Shown: in pieces, positions 9,796-18,991 of the stretch | Layout: every line of letters starts with the position of its first letter | How positions within the stretch are numbered: position 1 is the stretch's first letter | Source of the DNA: Bin107 sp965218885 | GTDB lineage: Bacteria > UBA8248 | Length of the DNA stretch: 64,000 nt | Direction of reading: 5' to 3' | NCBI GenBank assembly: GCA_965218885.1 | Contig: OZ244713.1 | Coordinates: forward strand, 2,728,001 to 2,792,000 | The notes under the pieces: generated by a model | What the model was told of the DNA's origin: nothing | Database searches by the model: none | The model's input: the letters and a program-made list of their open reading frames with translations, nothing else | Translations under genes and position numbers: made by a program

Positions 9796-10053
9796 AATTT
9801 CGTATAACTAGTTCATCATTACATTGTGGGTTTCACTCGTTTTCTGTGTGTTCCGTCTCATGCCTCCCCCGGCCAATAGGCCCACTTTGTCTTTATAGGG
9901 TGGATGAGGCCAGGAAATTTCTGGGTTTTTTGTGATGGCGGACTTTGGGTATGGCGTCAAATATAAATTGGCGCAACTTTTCAACATTTTGATAAGATAT
10001 GATTCATAGGAATGATTGAGAACTTGTGATTCACACTTTCGTGGGAAAAGTCC

Positions 10054-11796
10054 ATGCCAAATCAGCGACTCTATTCCGGTCCTCAGTCGAATCTCTCTTT
10101 CATAGGCACGAGTGTGCGCCTGGAAGGCTCGCTGCTTTTTGCAGGTAAAATTTTAGTGGAAGGCGAGTTCAACGGAGTAATCCATGGCGACGGATACCTT
10201 GAGGTTGCAGAATCAGGAAAGGCCGAGGGCGATATCCATACGAATGAGTTGGTGAATCACGGCCATACCAAAGGTTCTATATTGGTGGCTAATCGTGTTG
10301 AATTCAAAGCCGGATGCTCTCACGAAGGCAATGTAACGGCTCGCAAAATATATATGGATCCAGAAGCAAAGTTCGAAGGCAGATTGATAATGCCCGACGT
10401 CGCTCCGACGCCTGCGCCCAAACCGTGGATTTCGAAAAAACGCCTGCAAATTGCGGCGGGGTTGATGCTGTTTTTGGCTGTCGGCATTGCCTCCACGGCG
10501 ATTTCTCGTGAGTCTCCGGATTACTTGCGTAATATCTGGAAGCGCCTCGACGCAATTTGGGAGGAGAGGGTTGGTGAATGGCTAGAGTCGCGCGAGCCGA
10601 CAAATCCGAAGCTCAGGGTCGAAGAACAACAGATAAGATATATTGCTGAGGCGGCTCAACACGAAAGCAAGGGAGAGTTCGATAAGGCTGTGACCAGTCT
10701 GAGAAAAGCGTTGAAGTTCAAGGGGAGTCGCCAGAATGTGGCCCGGTACCGCTTGGCGAAAATTCTGGCGCAGCAGAATCATACCCGAAAGGCCATACGT
10801 GAAATACAATTTTTGCTCCAGCGCACTCCGGCGCACATCGAAGGGATGATCCTGCTTGGCGATTTGTATGTTCGCAGTGGGCAACTCTCAAAGGCGCTGG
10901 AAATATATAGAGAAGCTTATCTACGTGAACCCGAGGACATCGTTCTGAAAAGACGGCTTCAGATTGTTGAATCGCGTGTCAGGTCGGTTCGGCCCGAATT
11001 GGCCAAGCCTGTGAAAGAGATATTGGACCCGATCCAAGTTTTAATCAATGCGGAGCGTTTCATATCCGGTAAGGAGCCAGCGAGGGCCGTGAACCTGCTC
11101 AGAGGCGCCATCGAAAAAACACCAGACAATGCGAGGTTCCATTTCTTGTTGGGCGCCGCCTTGGTTCAAATGAATCTGAGGGACGAAGCAATTCGAGCAT
11201 ATGAAAAAGTTGTTTCTTTATCGCCCGACTGGCTGGATGGTTATATACGCCTGGGCGCTCTTTTGGAAGCTCAGGGTCGAGACAAAGATGCGATTGCACT
11301 ATATGAAAAAGCAGGGGGATTGGACTCGAACGACATCGAGATGAAAATTCGCATTGCTAAACTTCATAATTCGAGGGGCCGGAAAGACACCGCTCATAAG
11401 ATACTTTTGGATTTGTTGAAAAAGAACCCCCGCTCGTCTCGCGTTTTAGTGGAGCTTGGTGTTTTCCTTTGGGAAAACAGACAACCGAAAGAGTCGAAGA
11501 AGGTGTTCATGCAGGTACTCGAAATAGACAAAAATTCAGCGCTGGCGTTGAATCGTTTGGCGTGGTTTCACAGGAAAGATAAAGAAGGTTTGGAGCACGG
11601 CATCAAACTTTCAAAACGCTCGCTCGAAATCCAGCCCGATACGCCGGCGTATCTCGATACTTTGGCGGAGTTGTATTATCGCAACGGAGAATCGGTAATG
11701 GCGCTCCCGCTTATTCAAAGGGCGATTGAATTAGAGCCTGGAAGTCGCTATTTTCGTCTACAATTGGAAAAATTCAAGAGAGCGAGTCGCAAATGA
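10054..11796 (+). CDS. Bactofilin domain - membrane helix - TPR fusion protein
   Basis: A 580-residue protein with three parts. Residues 12-113 form a bactofilin-type beta helix with repeated turns such as GKILVEGEFNGVIHGDG and SILVANRVEFKAG. Bactofilins polymerise into cytoplasmic filaments. Residues 131-150 are one hydrophobic membrane helix after a basic KKR. Residues about 190-575 are a chain of TPR units, for example LLGAALVQMNLRDEAIRAYE, PDTPAYLDTLAELYYRNGES. I infer a membrane-anchored scaffold that links a filament on one side to a TPR docking surface on the other. The fusion is unusual. The 258 bases upstream hold no other gene. Confidence 0.85.
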   Translation: MPNQRLYSGPQSNLSFIGTSVRLEGSLLFAGKILVEGEFNGVIHGDGYLEVAESGKAEGDIHTNELVNHGHTKGSILVANRVEFKAGCSHEGNVTARKIYMDPEAKFEGRLIMPDVAPTPAPKPWISKKRLQIAAGLMLFLAVGIASTAISRESPDYLRNIWKRLDAIWEERVGEWLESREPTNPKLRVEEQQIRYIAEAAQHESKGEFDKAVTSLRKALKFKGSRQNVARYRLAKILAQQNHTRKAIREIQFLLQRTPAHIEGMILLGDLYVRSGQLSKALEIYREAYLREPEDIVLKRRLQIVESRVRSVRPELAKPVKEILDPIQVLINAERFISGKEPARAVNLLRGAIEKTPDNARFHFLLGAALVQMNLRDEAIRAYEKVVSLSPDWLDGYIRLGALLEAQGRDKDAIALYEKAGGLDSNDIEMKIRIAKLHNSRGRKDTAHKILLDLLKKNPRSSRVLVELGVFLWENRQPKESKKVFMQVLEIDKNSALALNRLAWFHRKDKEGLEHGIKLSKRSLEIQPDTPAYLDTLAELYYRNGESVMALPLIQRAIELEPGSRYFRLQLEKFKRASRK

Positions 11797-11985
11797 TTGC
11801 CGAAAAAGTTCGGATGGATGTTTATACTCCCCACATCTTGATGGTTTTGAGCAACTGAGCACTTGTTCGCACATGAATAAAAGTGTTGTATGAGATGGTT
11901 GCAAACTAATGATATGAAGGGATGATAAGGCGTGATTCATCCCGCCCTTTTAGTGGTCGCCACTCTTAGTTTGGAGGGCTGAGAA

Positions 11986-12819
11986 ATGGGTATTCTGACG
12001 ATCTCGAGAGAGCTTGGAAGCGGTGGTGATGCTATTGGGAAGAAAGTCGCTGAAGAATTGGGATGGGCCCTTTTGGATAACGATGGATTTGCGGATGCCG
12101 CGCAATCGTATGGTTATGTCCGAGACGAACTGGAGCAGGTGGATGAGAGGAAGCCCGGTTTGATAGACCGCTTTTTCCGGGACAGGCAACTCGTATATCT
12201 CGATATCATGCGCGCCATTGTGTATGAGTCGGCCCTGAAAAATAATTTCGTCATCCTGGGACGTGGTTCTCACATACTCCTGGAGGGAATCGAAGGTGCT
12301 TTTCGGGCGCGCATCGTGGCGCCTAGGGATTATCGCCAACGAACATTGGTGAAGAACGAGGGGATTACCCCATCGATGGCGGAGCAGTTCATACGCCATA
12401 ATGATGATGAAAGGATGGCGTATACGCGACATTTTTTCGATGTCCGATGGGGAGAGCCGAGTCACTTCGATATCATATTGAACACCGGGCTGTTCGATGA
12501 AGACATGTCCATACGCTTGCTGGTGAATATACTGAAAAGTGAAAAATTTTCACAATCTCAACCTTCTGAATCTCAAAAGCTCCAAAACCTGGCTTTTGCG
12601 CAAAAGATTAAAGCGACAATCATGACGGATGAGCGAATTGATGCGAGTGGCATTGTCGTGGAGTGTCTCGGACCAGGAGAGCTATTTTTACACGGGCGCG
12701 TCAATAGCGATGAAGAAAAAGAATTGGCTGAATCAATTTCCAGAGAATATGCTGGAGTTGTCGGGTTGAGCAGCGAACTGGTCGTGATGCCACCTATCGA
12801 AGGATGGTATCCGGTATGA
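11986..12819 (+). CDS. Cytidylate-kinase-like protein with C-terminal BON-like domain
   Basis: A 277-residue protein of the cytidylate kinase-like family. The N-terminus ILTISRELGSGGDAIGKKVA is a P-loop variant (G-S-G-G-D in place of a GKS/T motif), followed by a kinase fold to about residue 185 with LGRGSHILLEG. Residues about 205-275 (ECLGPGELFLHGRVNSDEE onward, ending GLSSELVVMPP) look like a BON domain, which binds lipids or other hydrophobic ligands. This is not the housekeeping CMP kinase. Substrate is unknown. An RBS-like TTGGAGGG lies just upstream. It is followed by a lipoprotein gene, 32 bases after its stop. Confidence 0.75.
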   Translation: MGILTISRELGSGGDAIGKKVAEELGWALLDNDGFADAAQSYGYVRDELEQVDERKPGLIDRFFRDRQLVYLDIMRAIVYESALKNNFVILGRGSHILLEGIEGAFRARIVAPRDYRQRTLVKNEGITPSMAEQFIRHNDDERMAYTRHFFDVRWGEPSHFDIILNTGLFDEDMSIRLLVNILKSEKFSQSQPSESQKLQNLAFAQKIKATIMTDERIDASGIVVECLGPGELFLHGRVNSDEEKELAESISREYAGVVGLSSELVVMPPIEGWYPV

Positions 12820-12851
12820 GTGCGAGATGTGGTCGACACATTGAACCATTG

Positions 12852-13445
12852 ATGGGCAAGTTTCCTAAATTGCAAATGATGTTTTTGGGCGGGCTTATGA
12901 TGATGCTATCCGGTTGTAGCTTGGTGGTAACACAAGCCGACTACGATAAGGATAAGGAAAAAACTAGAAAAGATTTCGTTGCGATCCGCGGCCAGCTTCT
13001 TGCGCACACGCAAATCCTGGCGAATCATGGAAAGTCATTGAACGAATTTAAATTGCAGCTTCGTGACGCCGTCTCAAATGTGGAGAAGACGGTGAAGGAA
13101 TTAAAATCGAAGCCCACGCCGGTAATTGTTTCTCCAAAGTTGGAGCGCAAAAAAGAATCTGTTGGGAAGCTGGTCAAACAAAATCGAATGTCCAAGGAGA
13201 CCAGATATATTCGCCGCACATATCAGGGGTTGTTGCTGAGTTATGCGGGAGGCTATGACGAGCCGCGTGGCTCTCGTTATCCCTACAAACTCAAGCCCGG
13301 AACGCGCGTAGCCATTATTTCCGGCGACCGGCGTGGTTTCACCAGAGTGGAGGTGGAATCAGGCCGTTGGGAGGGGAAGAAAATGTGGGTGCGCACCCGC
13401 TGGCTTGCAGAGGAGGTTCCGAAGCGCGTGGGAGGCAAAAGTTGA
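12852..13445 (+). CDS. Predicted lipoprotein with coiled coil and SH3-like domain
   Basis: A 197-residue predicted lipoprotein. The signal sequence starting at the ATG at 12852 (MGKFPKLQMMFLGGLMMMLS) ends in a lipobox, LSGC, followed by a charged region. Residues about 30-85 are rich in K, D, E and Q with heptad spacing, likely a coiled coil. Residues about 140-190 (LKPGTRVAIISGDRRGFTRV, MWVRTRWL) resemble a bacterial SH3 domain that could touch cell wall or an envelope partner. In-frame ATGs at 12804 and 12816 would add a polar stretch before the signal and are less likely. No specific function is recognised. Confidence 0.7.
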   Translation: MGKFPKLQMMFLGGLMMMLSGCSLVVTQADYDKDKEKTRKDFVAIRGQLLAHTQILANHGKSLNEFKLQLRDAVSNVEKTVKELKSKPTPVIVSPKLERKKESVGKLVKQNRMSKETRYIRRTYQGLLLSYAGGYDEPRGSRYPYKLKPGTRVAIISGDRRGFTRVEVESGRWEGKKMWVRTRWLAEEVPKRVGGKS

Positions 13446-13447
13446 TT

Positions 13448-14623
13448 CTATAGTTTTTTCAGTCCCTCGCTGAGATCGTTCCTTAAAACCTCAAAATCCT
13501 CGAGTCCCACTGAATATCGAATCAGACCTGCGGAAATGCCCCGATTCTCAGCGCCTTCTATCCCGATATCCGCATACGCCATCTTTACGTGATGTTCCAC
13601 CTGGCTCTCCGTGCCGCCGAAGCCGGGAGCAAACACGGGAATTTGCAGAGCGTTCACCAACTCGTCGGCTTTTTCAGGCTCTCCATGCAGTTCAAAGCTG
13701 ACCAGCCCGCCAAAAGCGGACATGTATTTAACGGCTCGCTCATGATCCGGGTGAGATTCGAGGCCGGGGTAGTGAACCCGGGAGACCTTGGGATGAGCGG
13801 CGAGAAATTCAGCCAATCGAAGGGCCGTGTCGCTGATGCGCCGGACGCGCAATTCGAGCGTTTTCAATCCTCGCTCCACCAAAAACGCATCTTGCGGTCC
13901 GAGAATGGAGCCCAGCAATCCTTGTTGTTCTCTTAGCGCATCGATCATGTCTTGGCGGCCTGAAACAGCGCCCGCCACAACGTCGTTGTGCCCGCCGATA
14001 TATTTCGTTGCGCTTTGAATCGCCAAATCGGCCCCGTGCTCCAGAGGGCGAAACAAGGCGGGAGATGCGATGGTCGAGTCCACGATGAACCTGGCTTTTC
14101 TTTTTTGAGCCCATTCGGCCATTTTCTCGATATCGGGTATACGCAGTGTGGGGTTGGATGGAATTTCCGTGAACAACACCCGCACCGGCTCGTCAGAGAG
14201 GTCTTCCAGAGATTCCACCGAATTCTCCGCCAGGATATCGACGCATACCCCGTACCGTGAAAGGAGGCCCTCTGCGACGTCTCTCGTATGCCTGTAGCAT
14301 TCTTGCGGGATGACGATTCGCGCTTTTGGGGCCAGAAGTGAGAGAAATACAGAAGAGACGGCCGCCATGCCGCTAGCGTATAAGAGGGAAGCCTCCGCGC
14401 CTTCCATGCGGGCGAGCCTGCGCTCGGCGGCTTCGTTCGTCGGGTTGCCGTAGCGTGAATAAAAAAACGCGTCTTTCTCGCCGCTATGAAAAGCTGCTAG
14501 ATCATCCGAACTGTCAAACGTGAAAGTCGCGGTTTGGAAAATTGGCGGTGAGAGAGACTTCTTTGCCTGATTGCGCTCATCTCTTCTCATATTTTTCGAC
14601 AATGTACTCATCTCCGGTTTCAT
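13448..14623 (-). CDS. Trans-sulfuration family PLP enzyme (cystathionine synthase/lyase type)
   Basis: A 391-residue Cys/Met-metabolism PLP enzyme. Signatures: YSRYGNPTNEAAERRLARME, LLYASGMAAVSSV, VDSTIASPALFRPLEHGADL and the Schiff-base lysine in SATKYIGGHNDVVAGAV. C-terminal GFGGTESQVEHH and IRYSVGLE are typical. Members include cystathionine gamma-synthase, cystathionine lyases, O-acylhomoserine sulfhydrylase and methionine gamma-lyase, and the sequence alone does not separate them. It lies 33 bases downstream of the threonine synthase gene on the same strand, so it may draw on the same homoserine branch point. It converges with the lipoprotein gene, ending only 2 bases apart. Confidence 0.88.
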   Translation of the reverse strand: MKPEMSTLSKNMRRDERNQAKKSLSPPIFQTATFTFDSSDDLAAFHSGEKDAFFYSRYGNPTNEAAERRLARMEGAEASLLYASGMAAVSSVFLSLLAPKARIVIPQECYRHTRDVAEGLLSRYGVCVDILAENSVESLEDLSDEPVRVLFTEIPSNPTLRIPDIEKMAEWAQKRKARFIVDSTIASPALFRPLEHGADLAIQSATKYIGGHNDVVAGAVSGRQDMIDALREQQGLLGSILGPQDAFLVERGLKTLELRVRRISDTALRLAEFLAAHPKVSRVHYPGLESHPDHERAVKYMSAFGGLVSFELHGEPEKADELVNALQIPVFAPGFGGTESQVEHHVKMAYADIGIEGAENRGISAGLIRYSVGLEDFEVLRNDLSEGLKKL

Positions 14624-14656
14624 GAGTAGAGCGAAAAAATGAAAACCAAACCTACG

Positions 14657-15999
14657 CTAGCTTACGGAAAATGCACCGAGTTTCTTCTCGATGGCATCTT
14701 GAACCATGTTGATGTCTTCAGGAAGCTCGATGGGAGTGTTGGCGAAGCGGCTGTCAACGCCCGGAATTGCCTTTTGGTGATAATTGACCTTGAATTCGGT
14801 GAATTTCAATCCATGAGCCGTAGAGATGACAACTACCCGGTCCTGGGGATTGATTTCTCCGCGCGCGATTATTTTTTCTAGAGCGGCCAATGCCACGCCG
14901 GTCTGGGGACAGTTGTACATTCCGGTTCTATCCGCGCGAGCGGCGGCGTTTGCCAATTCTTCCTCGCTTGCCTGCTCCACGGAGCCCTCGAATGCTTTAA
15001 GAGTCCTAATGGCTCTCTCTATACTCACCGGATTCCCGATTTGGATGGCCGTCGCCAACGTAGGTTCGGCCTCTATGGGGTGGAATTCCCGGAACCCGGT
15101 CATGAAACTTCTGTACAGGGGATTGGCCTTTTCCGTCTGGGCGCAAACGATGCGGGGCAACTTGTCTATCAGCCCCAAATCACGCATCTGCATGAAACCC
15201 TTGCCCAGAGCGCTCACGTTTCCCAGGTTGCCGCCGGGAATGATGATCAGGTCGGGAACGTCCCAATCGAACTGCTGAACGAGTTCTATACTGATGGTTT
15301 TCTGGCCTTCAATACGAAGCGAATTCATGCTGTTGGCGAGGTATATTCCCTGCTCCTCACATACTTGTTTCACGATCCGCATGCAACCATCGAAATCCGT
15401 GTCGATGGCGAGCACCACAGCGCCGTTCGTGATGGGTTGAATGAGTTGCGCAACGGATACTTTCTCTCGCGGCAGGAAAACGATTGCAGGGATATCGGCT
15501 GCTGCGGCATACGCGGCCAGGGCGGCGGAAGTATCACCCGTCGATGCGCAGGCGACGGCGCGAAGTTTTTTGCCGTCGGCCATCATCTGCTGGGCGACGG
15601 ACACGAGGACCGTCATGCCGAGATCCTTGAAAGAACCGGTGTGGCTGTTTCCGCATTGCTTAATCCACAACTCGCCGATTCCGAGTTCCCGCCCCAGGCG
15701 ATTGGCCCAGAAAAGGTTCGTCCCCCTTCGTAAAACGAGATGATGTTTTCATCGTCTATCAGTGGGCAAACCCACTCTTTCTTGCCCCACACACCGCTGC
15801 CGTACGGCCATGTGTTGCGCTGGTAGCGGTCGTCGAACAAATGACGCCACTCGGACGCGCTTCGCATGCGTAGGGTTTCCAGATCGTGTGTGACGTCGAG
15901 GAGACTCTCACATTCGCGGCACTGATATACGGAGTCGAAAATGGAGTATGTTGCTTCACATTCGGGATTTATGCATTGGAACCAGCAGTTACAGTCCAT
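14657..15999 (-). pseudogene. thrC: Threonine synthase, split by a one-base frameshift
   Basis: Threonine synthase converts O-phosphohomoserine to threonine with PLP. The N-terminal piece (15999 down to about 15726) has a zinc-ribbon-like start with C9-x4-C14 and C27-x2-C30 and reaches IISFYEGG. The C-terminal piece (to 14657) continues as TNLFWANRLGRELG then IKQCGNSHTGSFKDLG with the PLP lysine. The two are joined perfectly by adding one C to the five-C run at 15722-15726. All residues expected of an active enzyme are present on either side. The break is therefore either a homopolymer sequencing error or a very recent mutation; I favour the former. Confidence 0.85.
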
Positions 16000-16131
16000 C
16001 TCTTCACCAAAAGGAAAAGGCGAAGCCCGGGTTCGCCTGAAAGAAAAAGGATTATTGCAGAGGCTTCTCCAGGTGGCAAATCTGCAAATTTATTTCATGG
16101 TGTGCGGTTTTTGAATTTTATTCATATGGCG

Positions 16132-17385
16132 CTACGTTGTAGCCACTTGAGTAATACGGACTTCTTTCTCGTTGATGAAAGCGACTATCACGGCCGCCTG
16201 CAGGCAAAGATAGGCGGCCAGCGCAAATGCGAGGTTGTAGCTGCCTGTCACGTCGTAGATGTATCCGCTCAACCAGGCGCTCAGACCCGAACCGAGTTGG
16301 TGGCTGAACGTAATGAGGCCGAAGAGAATCGCTACATTCCTGGAGCCGAAGAAATCTCCCGTCAATGCCGAAGTGAGGGGGACGGTCGCTATCCAGGAAA
16401 GACCAATCATCATGGGTGTGGCCCAGACGGTAAAATCATTCTTGAAGAAGATGAACAGGACGAAACCAAGACCCCTGAAGGCGTAAATCAGGCTCAAGGG
16501 GATTTTTCTGCCGATTTTGTCCGACAGGGGGCCAACCGCCAAAACACCCAGGGTGTTGAGGCCACCTCCCAGAGCGAATGATGTGGCTGCGACGGTGGCG
16601 GAGAATCCCACGTCCGTCGCAAACGGCACCCAGTGAACGGAAACGACGGTCACGGTGAAACCGCAGGTGAAGAAACTCGTAAGCAAAAGCAGGAACGGCA
16701 TCTTGTGAAGACACTGCACCCAGGGCAAATCGTATGGAACCACCATTTTGATTTTGCCGCCGGAGGAGGTTGTGCCCGGGAGGGTATCCCCGGTTCCTGG
16801 AGAATTCTTGACGATGAAAATCGAAATGGGCATCAGGGTGAATATGAAAATGATGCCGATGGTGAGCGAGGTCGTTCTCCAGTCCAGAAAGCCCATCAGA
16901 TACGCGAAGAAAGGAAGCAGTATGAGTTGGCCCATGCTCGACCCGGCGCTCACGATCGACATGCCCAGGCCCCGCCTGTCCGGGAACCAGTTGGATACCA
17001 GCGGGGTAAAGGCGGTCACGCTGTTGCCGATTCCTCCTATTCCCAGCAGGATGCCGAAAAACAGATACACGCCCCACAGTGAGTCGACCTGGTTGATCCC
17101 CAGCATGGCGATGGTCGTCAGCGCCGACCCCCAGATGATGATCGTTTTGGGGTCCCAGCGACGCATCATGAGGCCGCCCAACGGCTGGGATGCTCCGTAG
17201 AGAATCAGGCAAAGAGAGAAGGGGAGTGACAATGCGGCGCGGCTGATCTTGAAATCTTCGATCATCGGCTTTAGGAAGAGCCCGAAGGAATTTCTGGTCG
17301 CCAGGCCCAAAAACATCATCGTGAAGCACCCGGCCAGGATGTACCAACCGTAATAAATTTTTTTCGGGGAAGCGGTTTGGCTCAC
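16132..17385 (-). CDS. Major facilitator superfamily transporter (OFA/MCT-like)
   Basis: A 417-residue MFS carrier with twelve predicted membrane helices. The N-terminus YYGWYILAGCFTMMFLGLAT and FGLFLKPMIEDFKISRAALS resemble the oxalate/formate antiporter and monocarboxylate porter group. PLSDKIGRKIPLSLIYAF is the A-like motif between helices 8 and 9. A small organic acid is the likely substrate, but this is inference. The gene is monocistronic on the minus strand, flanked by thrC and, divergently, by the aminotransferase. The 186 bases upstream hold no gene. Confidence 0.85.
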   Translation of the reverse strand: MSQTASPKKIYYGWYILAGCFTMMFLGLATRNSFGLFLKPMIEDFKISRAALSLPFSLCLILYGASQPLGGLMMRRWDPKTIIIWGSALTTIAMLGINQVDSLWGVYLFFGILLGIGGIGNSVTAFTPLVSNWFPDRRGLGMSIVSAGSSMGQLILLPFFAYLMGFLDWRTTSLTIGIIFIFTLMPISIFIVKNSPGTGDTLPGTTSSGGKIKMVVPYDLPWVQCLHKMPFLLLLTSFFTCGFTVTVVSVHWVPFATDVGFSATVAATSFALGGGLNTLGVLAVGPLSDKIGRKIPLSLIYAFRGLGFVLFIFFKNDFTVWATPMMIGLSWIATVPLTSALTGDFFGSRNVAILFGLITFSHQLGSGLSAWLSGYIYDVTGSYNLAFALAAYLCLQAAVIVAFINEKEVRITQVATT

Positions 17386-17571
17386 TGATACCTCGATATT
17401 TTCAAGCGCGGATGGGTTCCAAGTGTGCGTAATTTTGCTTGACGCGCATCCTATAACATTAACGGGAGAAAGACACGCGCTCAGGACGCAGTTCCCCCGG
17501 ATGAACGGAGTGGTTCCTCATACATTTTAGAATATGATAGAGGTATTGGTGAATAACGAGGAGGGTTTCCA

Positions 17572-18909
17572 TTGAAAGCACCGAATTTTCTGGTTTCACA
17601 TCCCGGCCCCAAAACTCGCAAGGAACTTGAACGCCTCAGGCACACGGAGAGTCGCGCGGCCCTCAGCTTCGGGATGAGTCCCGAAACTGTCGTCGTGGAG
17701 CGCGCGCAAGGGGCGGTCATCGAGGACATTGACGGCAATTTGTTTTTGGATTTTGTCGCGGGTTTTGGTTCCCTGAATGCGGGCCATTGCCATACCAAAG
17801 TTGTCTCGGCGATGCAAAAACAAGCGGAACAGGTTCACCAAGCCATGTCGCTGGGTTCGAGGGTGAGAAACGAATTTCTGGAAAAAGTTCTCTCCCTTCA
17901 TACGGGCGCGACTCCGAAGAGTATGATTCTAGGTTCCTCAGGCAGCGAAGCGGTCGAAATCGCTCTTAAAATGGCCCGCCGGGCGACAGGACGCGATGAA
18001 ATCGTCGGCTTTACGGGTGCGTTCCACGGCAGAACTTTGGGTGCAGTGGCCCTGATGGGTAGAAAGAACCAAAGAGAGGGCCTGGGAACTCTGGTTCCGG
18101 GCACTCATCACGTCCCCTATCCCTATCCCTACAGAAACCCCTTCGGAGATGGCGCGGAAAAATGCGCGGAGGGGACGATTCGCTACATCAATGAATTTCT
18201 TGAGAATCCGGTTAGCGGCTGGGGCGATGTGGCGGCCGTCATCATCGAACCGGTTCAGGGAAACGGCGGCATGATTCCGGCTCCCATCGGGTTTTTGAGG
18301 GAGCTTCGGGAGGTATGCGACCGTCACGGCGTGCTGCTCATCATCGATGAGGTAATGAGCGGGTTTTGCCGTACGGGGCGGATGTTCGCCTACCAGTATG
18401 AGGATATAGAACCCGATCTGGTCGTCATGGGAAAATCGATTTCAGGCGGGCTGCCCCTCGCTGCCTGCGTTGCGAAAAAAGAAATAGCCGATGCGTCGAA
18501 TCCTGGAACCGAAAGCAGCACCTATGCGGGAAACGTTATGGCCTGCGCCGCCGGTTTGGCTTCCATCGAGGTGTATGAGGAGGAAAACCTAGCCGATCGC
18601 TCCCTCGAGATGGGTTCTTATTTTCTGAGAAGGTTGGAGGAGCTATCGGAGCGCCATTCCATCGTTGGTGAAGTCCGTGGACGCGGGCTGATGGTAGCCG
18701 TTGAACTGGTTTCCGATCGCGCGACGCGTGAACCTTTGAGCGTCGCGAAAAAGGCGAGTGACATAGCCTTGAAAAAAGGTCTTCTCATCTATCCGGGAGG
18801 ACACCACGGGAATGTCCTGGCGTTTTTGCCTCCTCTGATTATCGACAAGGAGCAAGTGGATACGGCCGTGGGTATTGTGGATGAGGTGTTGCTTGACATG
18901 GATGTTTAA
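17572..18909 (+). CDS. Class III aminotransferase (4-aminobutyrate aminotransferase-like)
   Basis: A 445-residue PLP-dependent class III aminotransferase. It has GSSGSEAVEIALKMARRATG, FTGAFHGRTLGAVAL, VIIEPVQGNGGMI, LLIIDEVMSGFCRTG and the PLP lysine in VVMGKSISGGLPLAA. The start is TTG, supported by CGAGGAGGG about 8 bases upstream. Candidate amino donors include 4-aminobutyrate, 5-aminovalerate or another omega-amino acid; the sequence does not decide. The nearby MFS carrier, transcribed divergently, could import or export a related compound, but that is only suggestive. Confidence 0.87.
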   Translation: MKAPNFLVSHPGPKTRKELERLRHTESRAALSFGMSPETVVVERAQGAVIEDIDGNLFLDFVAGFGSLNAGHCHTKVVSAMQKQAEQVHQAMSLGSRVRNEFLEKVLSLHTGATPKSMILGSSGSEAVEIALKMARRATGRDEIVGFTGAFHGRTLGAVALMGRKNQREGLGTLVPGTHHVPYPYPYRNPFGDGAEKCAEGTIRYINEFLENPVSGWGDVAAVIIEPVQGNGGMIPAPIGFLRELREVCDRHGVLLIIDEVMSGFCRTGRMFAYQYEDIEPDLVVMGKSISGGLPLAACVAKKEIADASNPGTESSTYAGNVMACAAGLASIEVYEEENLADRSLEMGSYFLRRLEELSERHSIVGEVRGRGLMVAVELVSDRATREPLSVAKKASDIALKKGLLIYPGGHHGNVLAFLPPLIIDKEQVDTAVGIVDEVLLDMDV

Positions 18910-18991
18910 GAGACCCGTTTGTGGCGGGAAATAAAATGTTCTCCTTTGTGTTAAGATGGAGCAATTGGTCCTGGCGCTTTTGAGGTATGGC

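Noticed and set aside
15715..15735. Programmed -1 frameshift in threonine synthase.
   Set aside because: The site reads GAA GGG GGA, which is not a proper X-XXY-YYZ slippery heptamer in the zero frame, and no such event is known for thrC.
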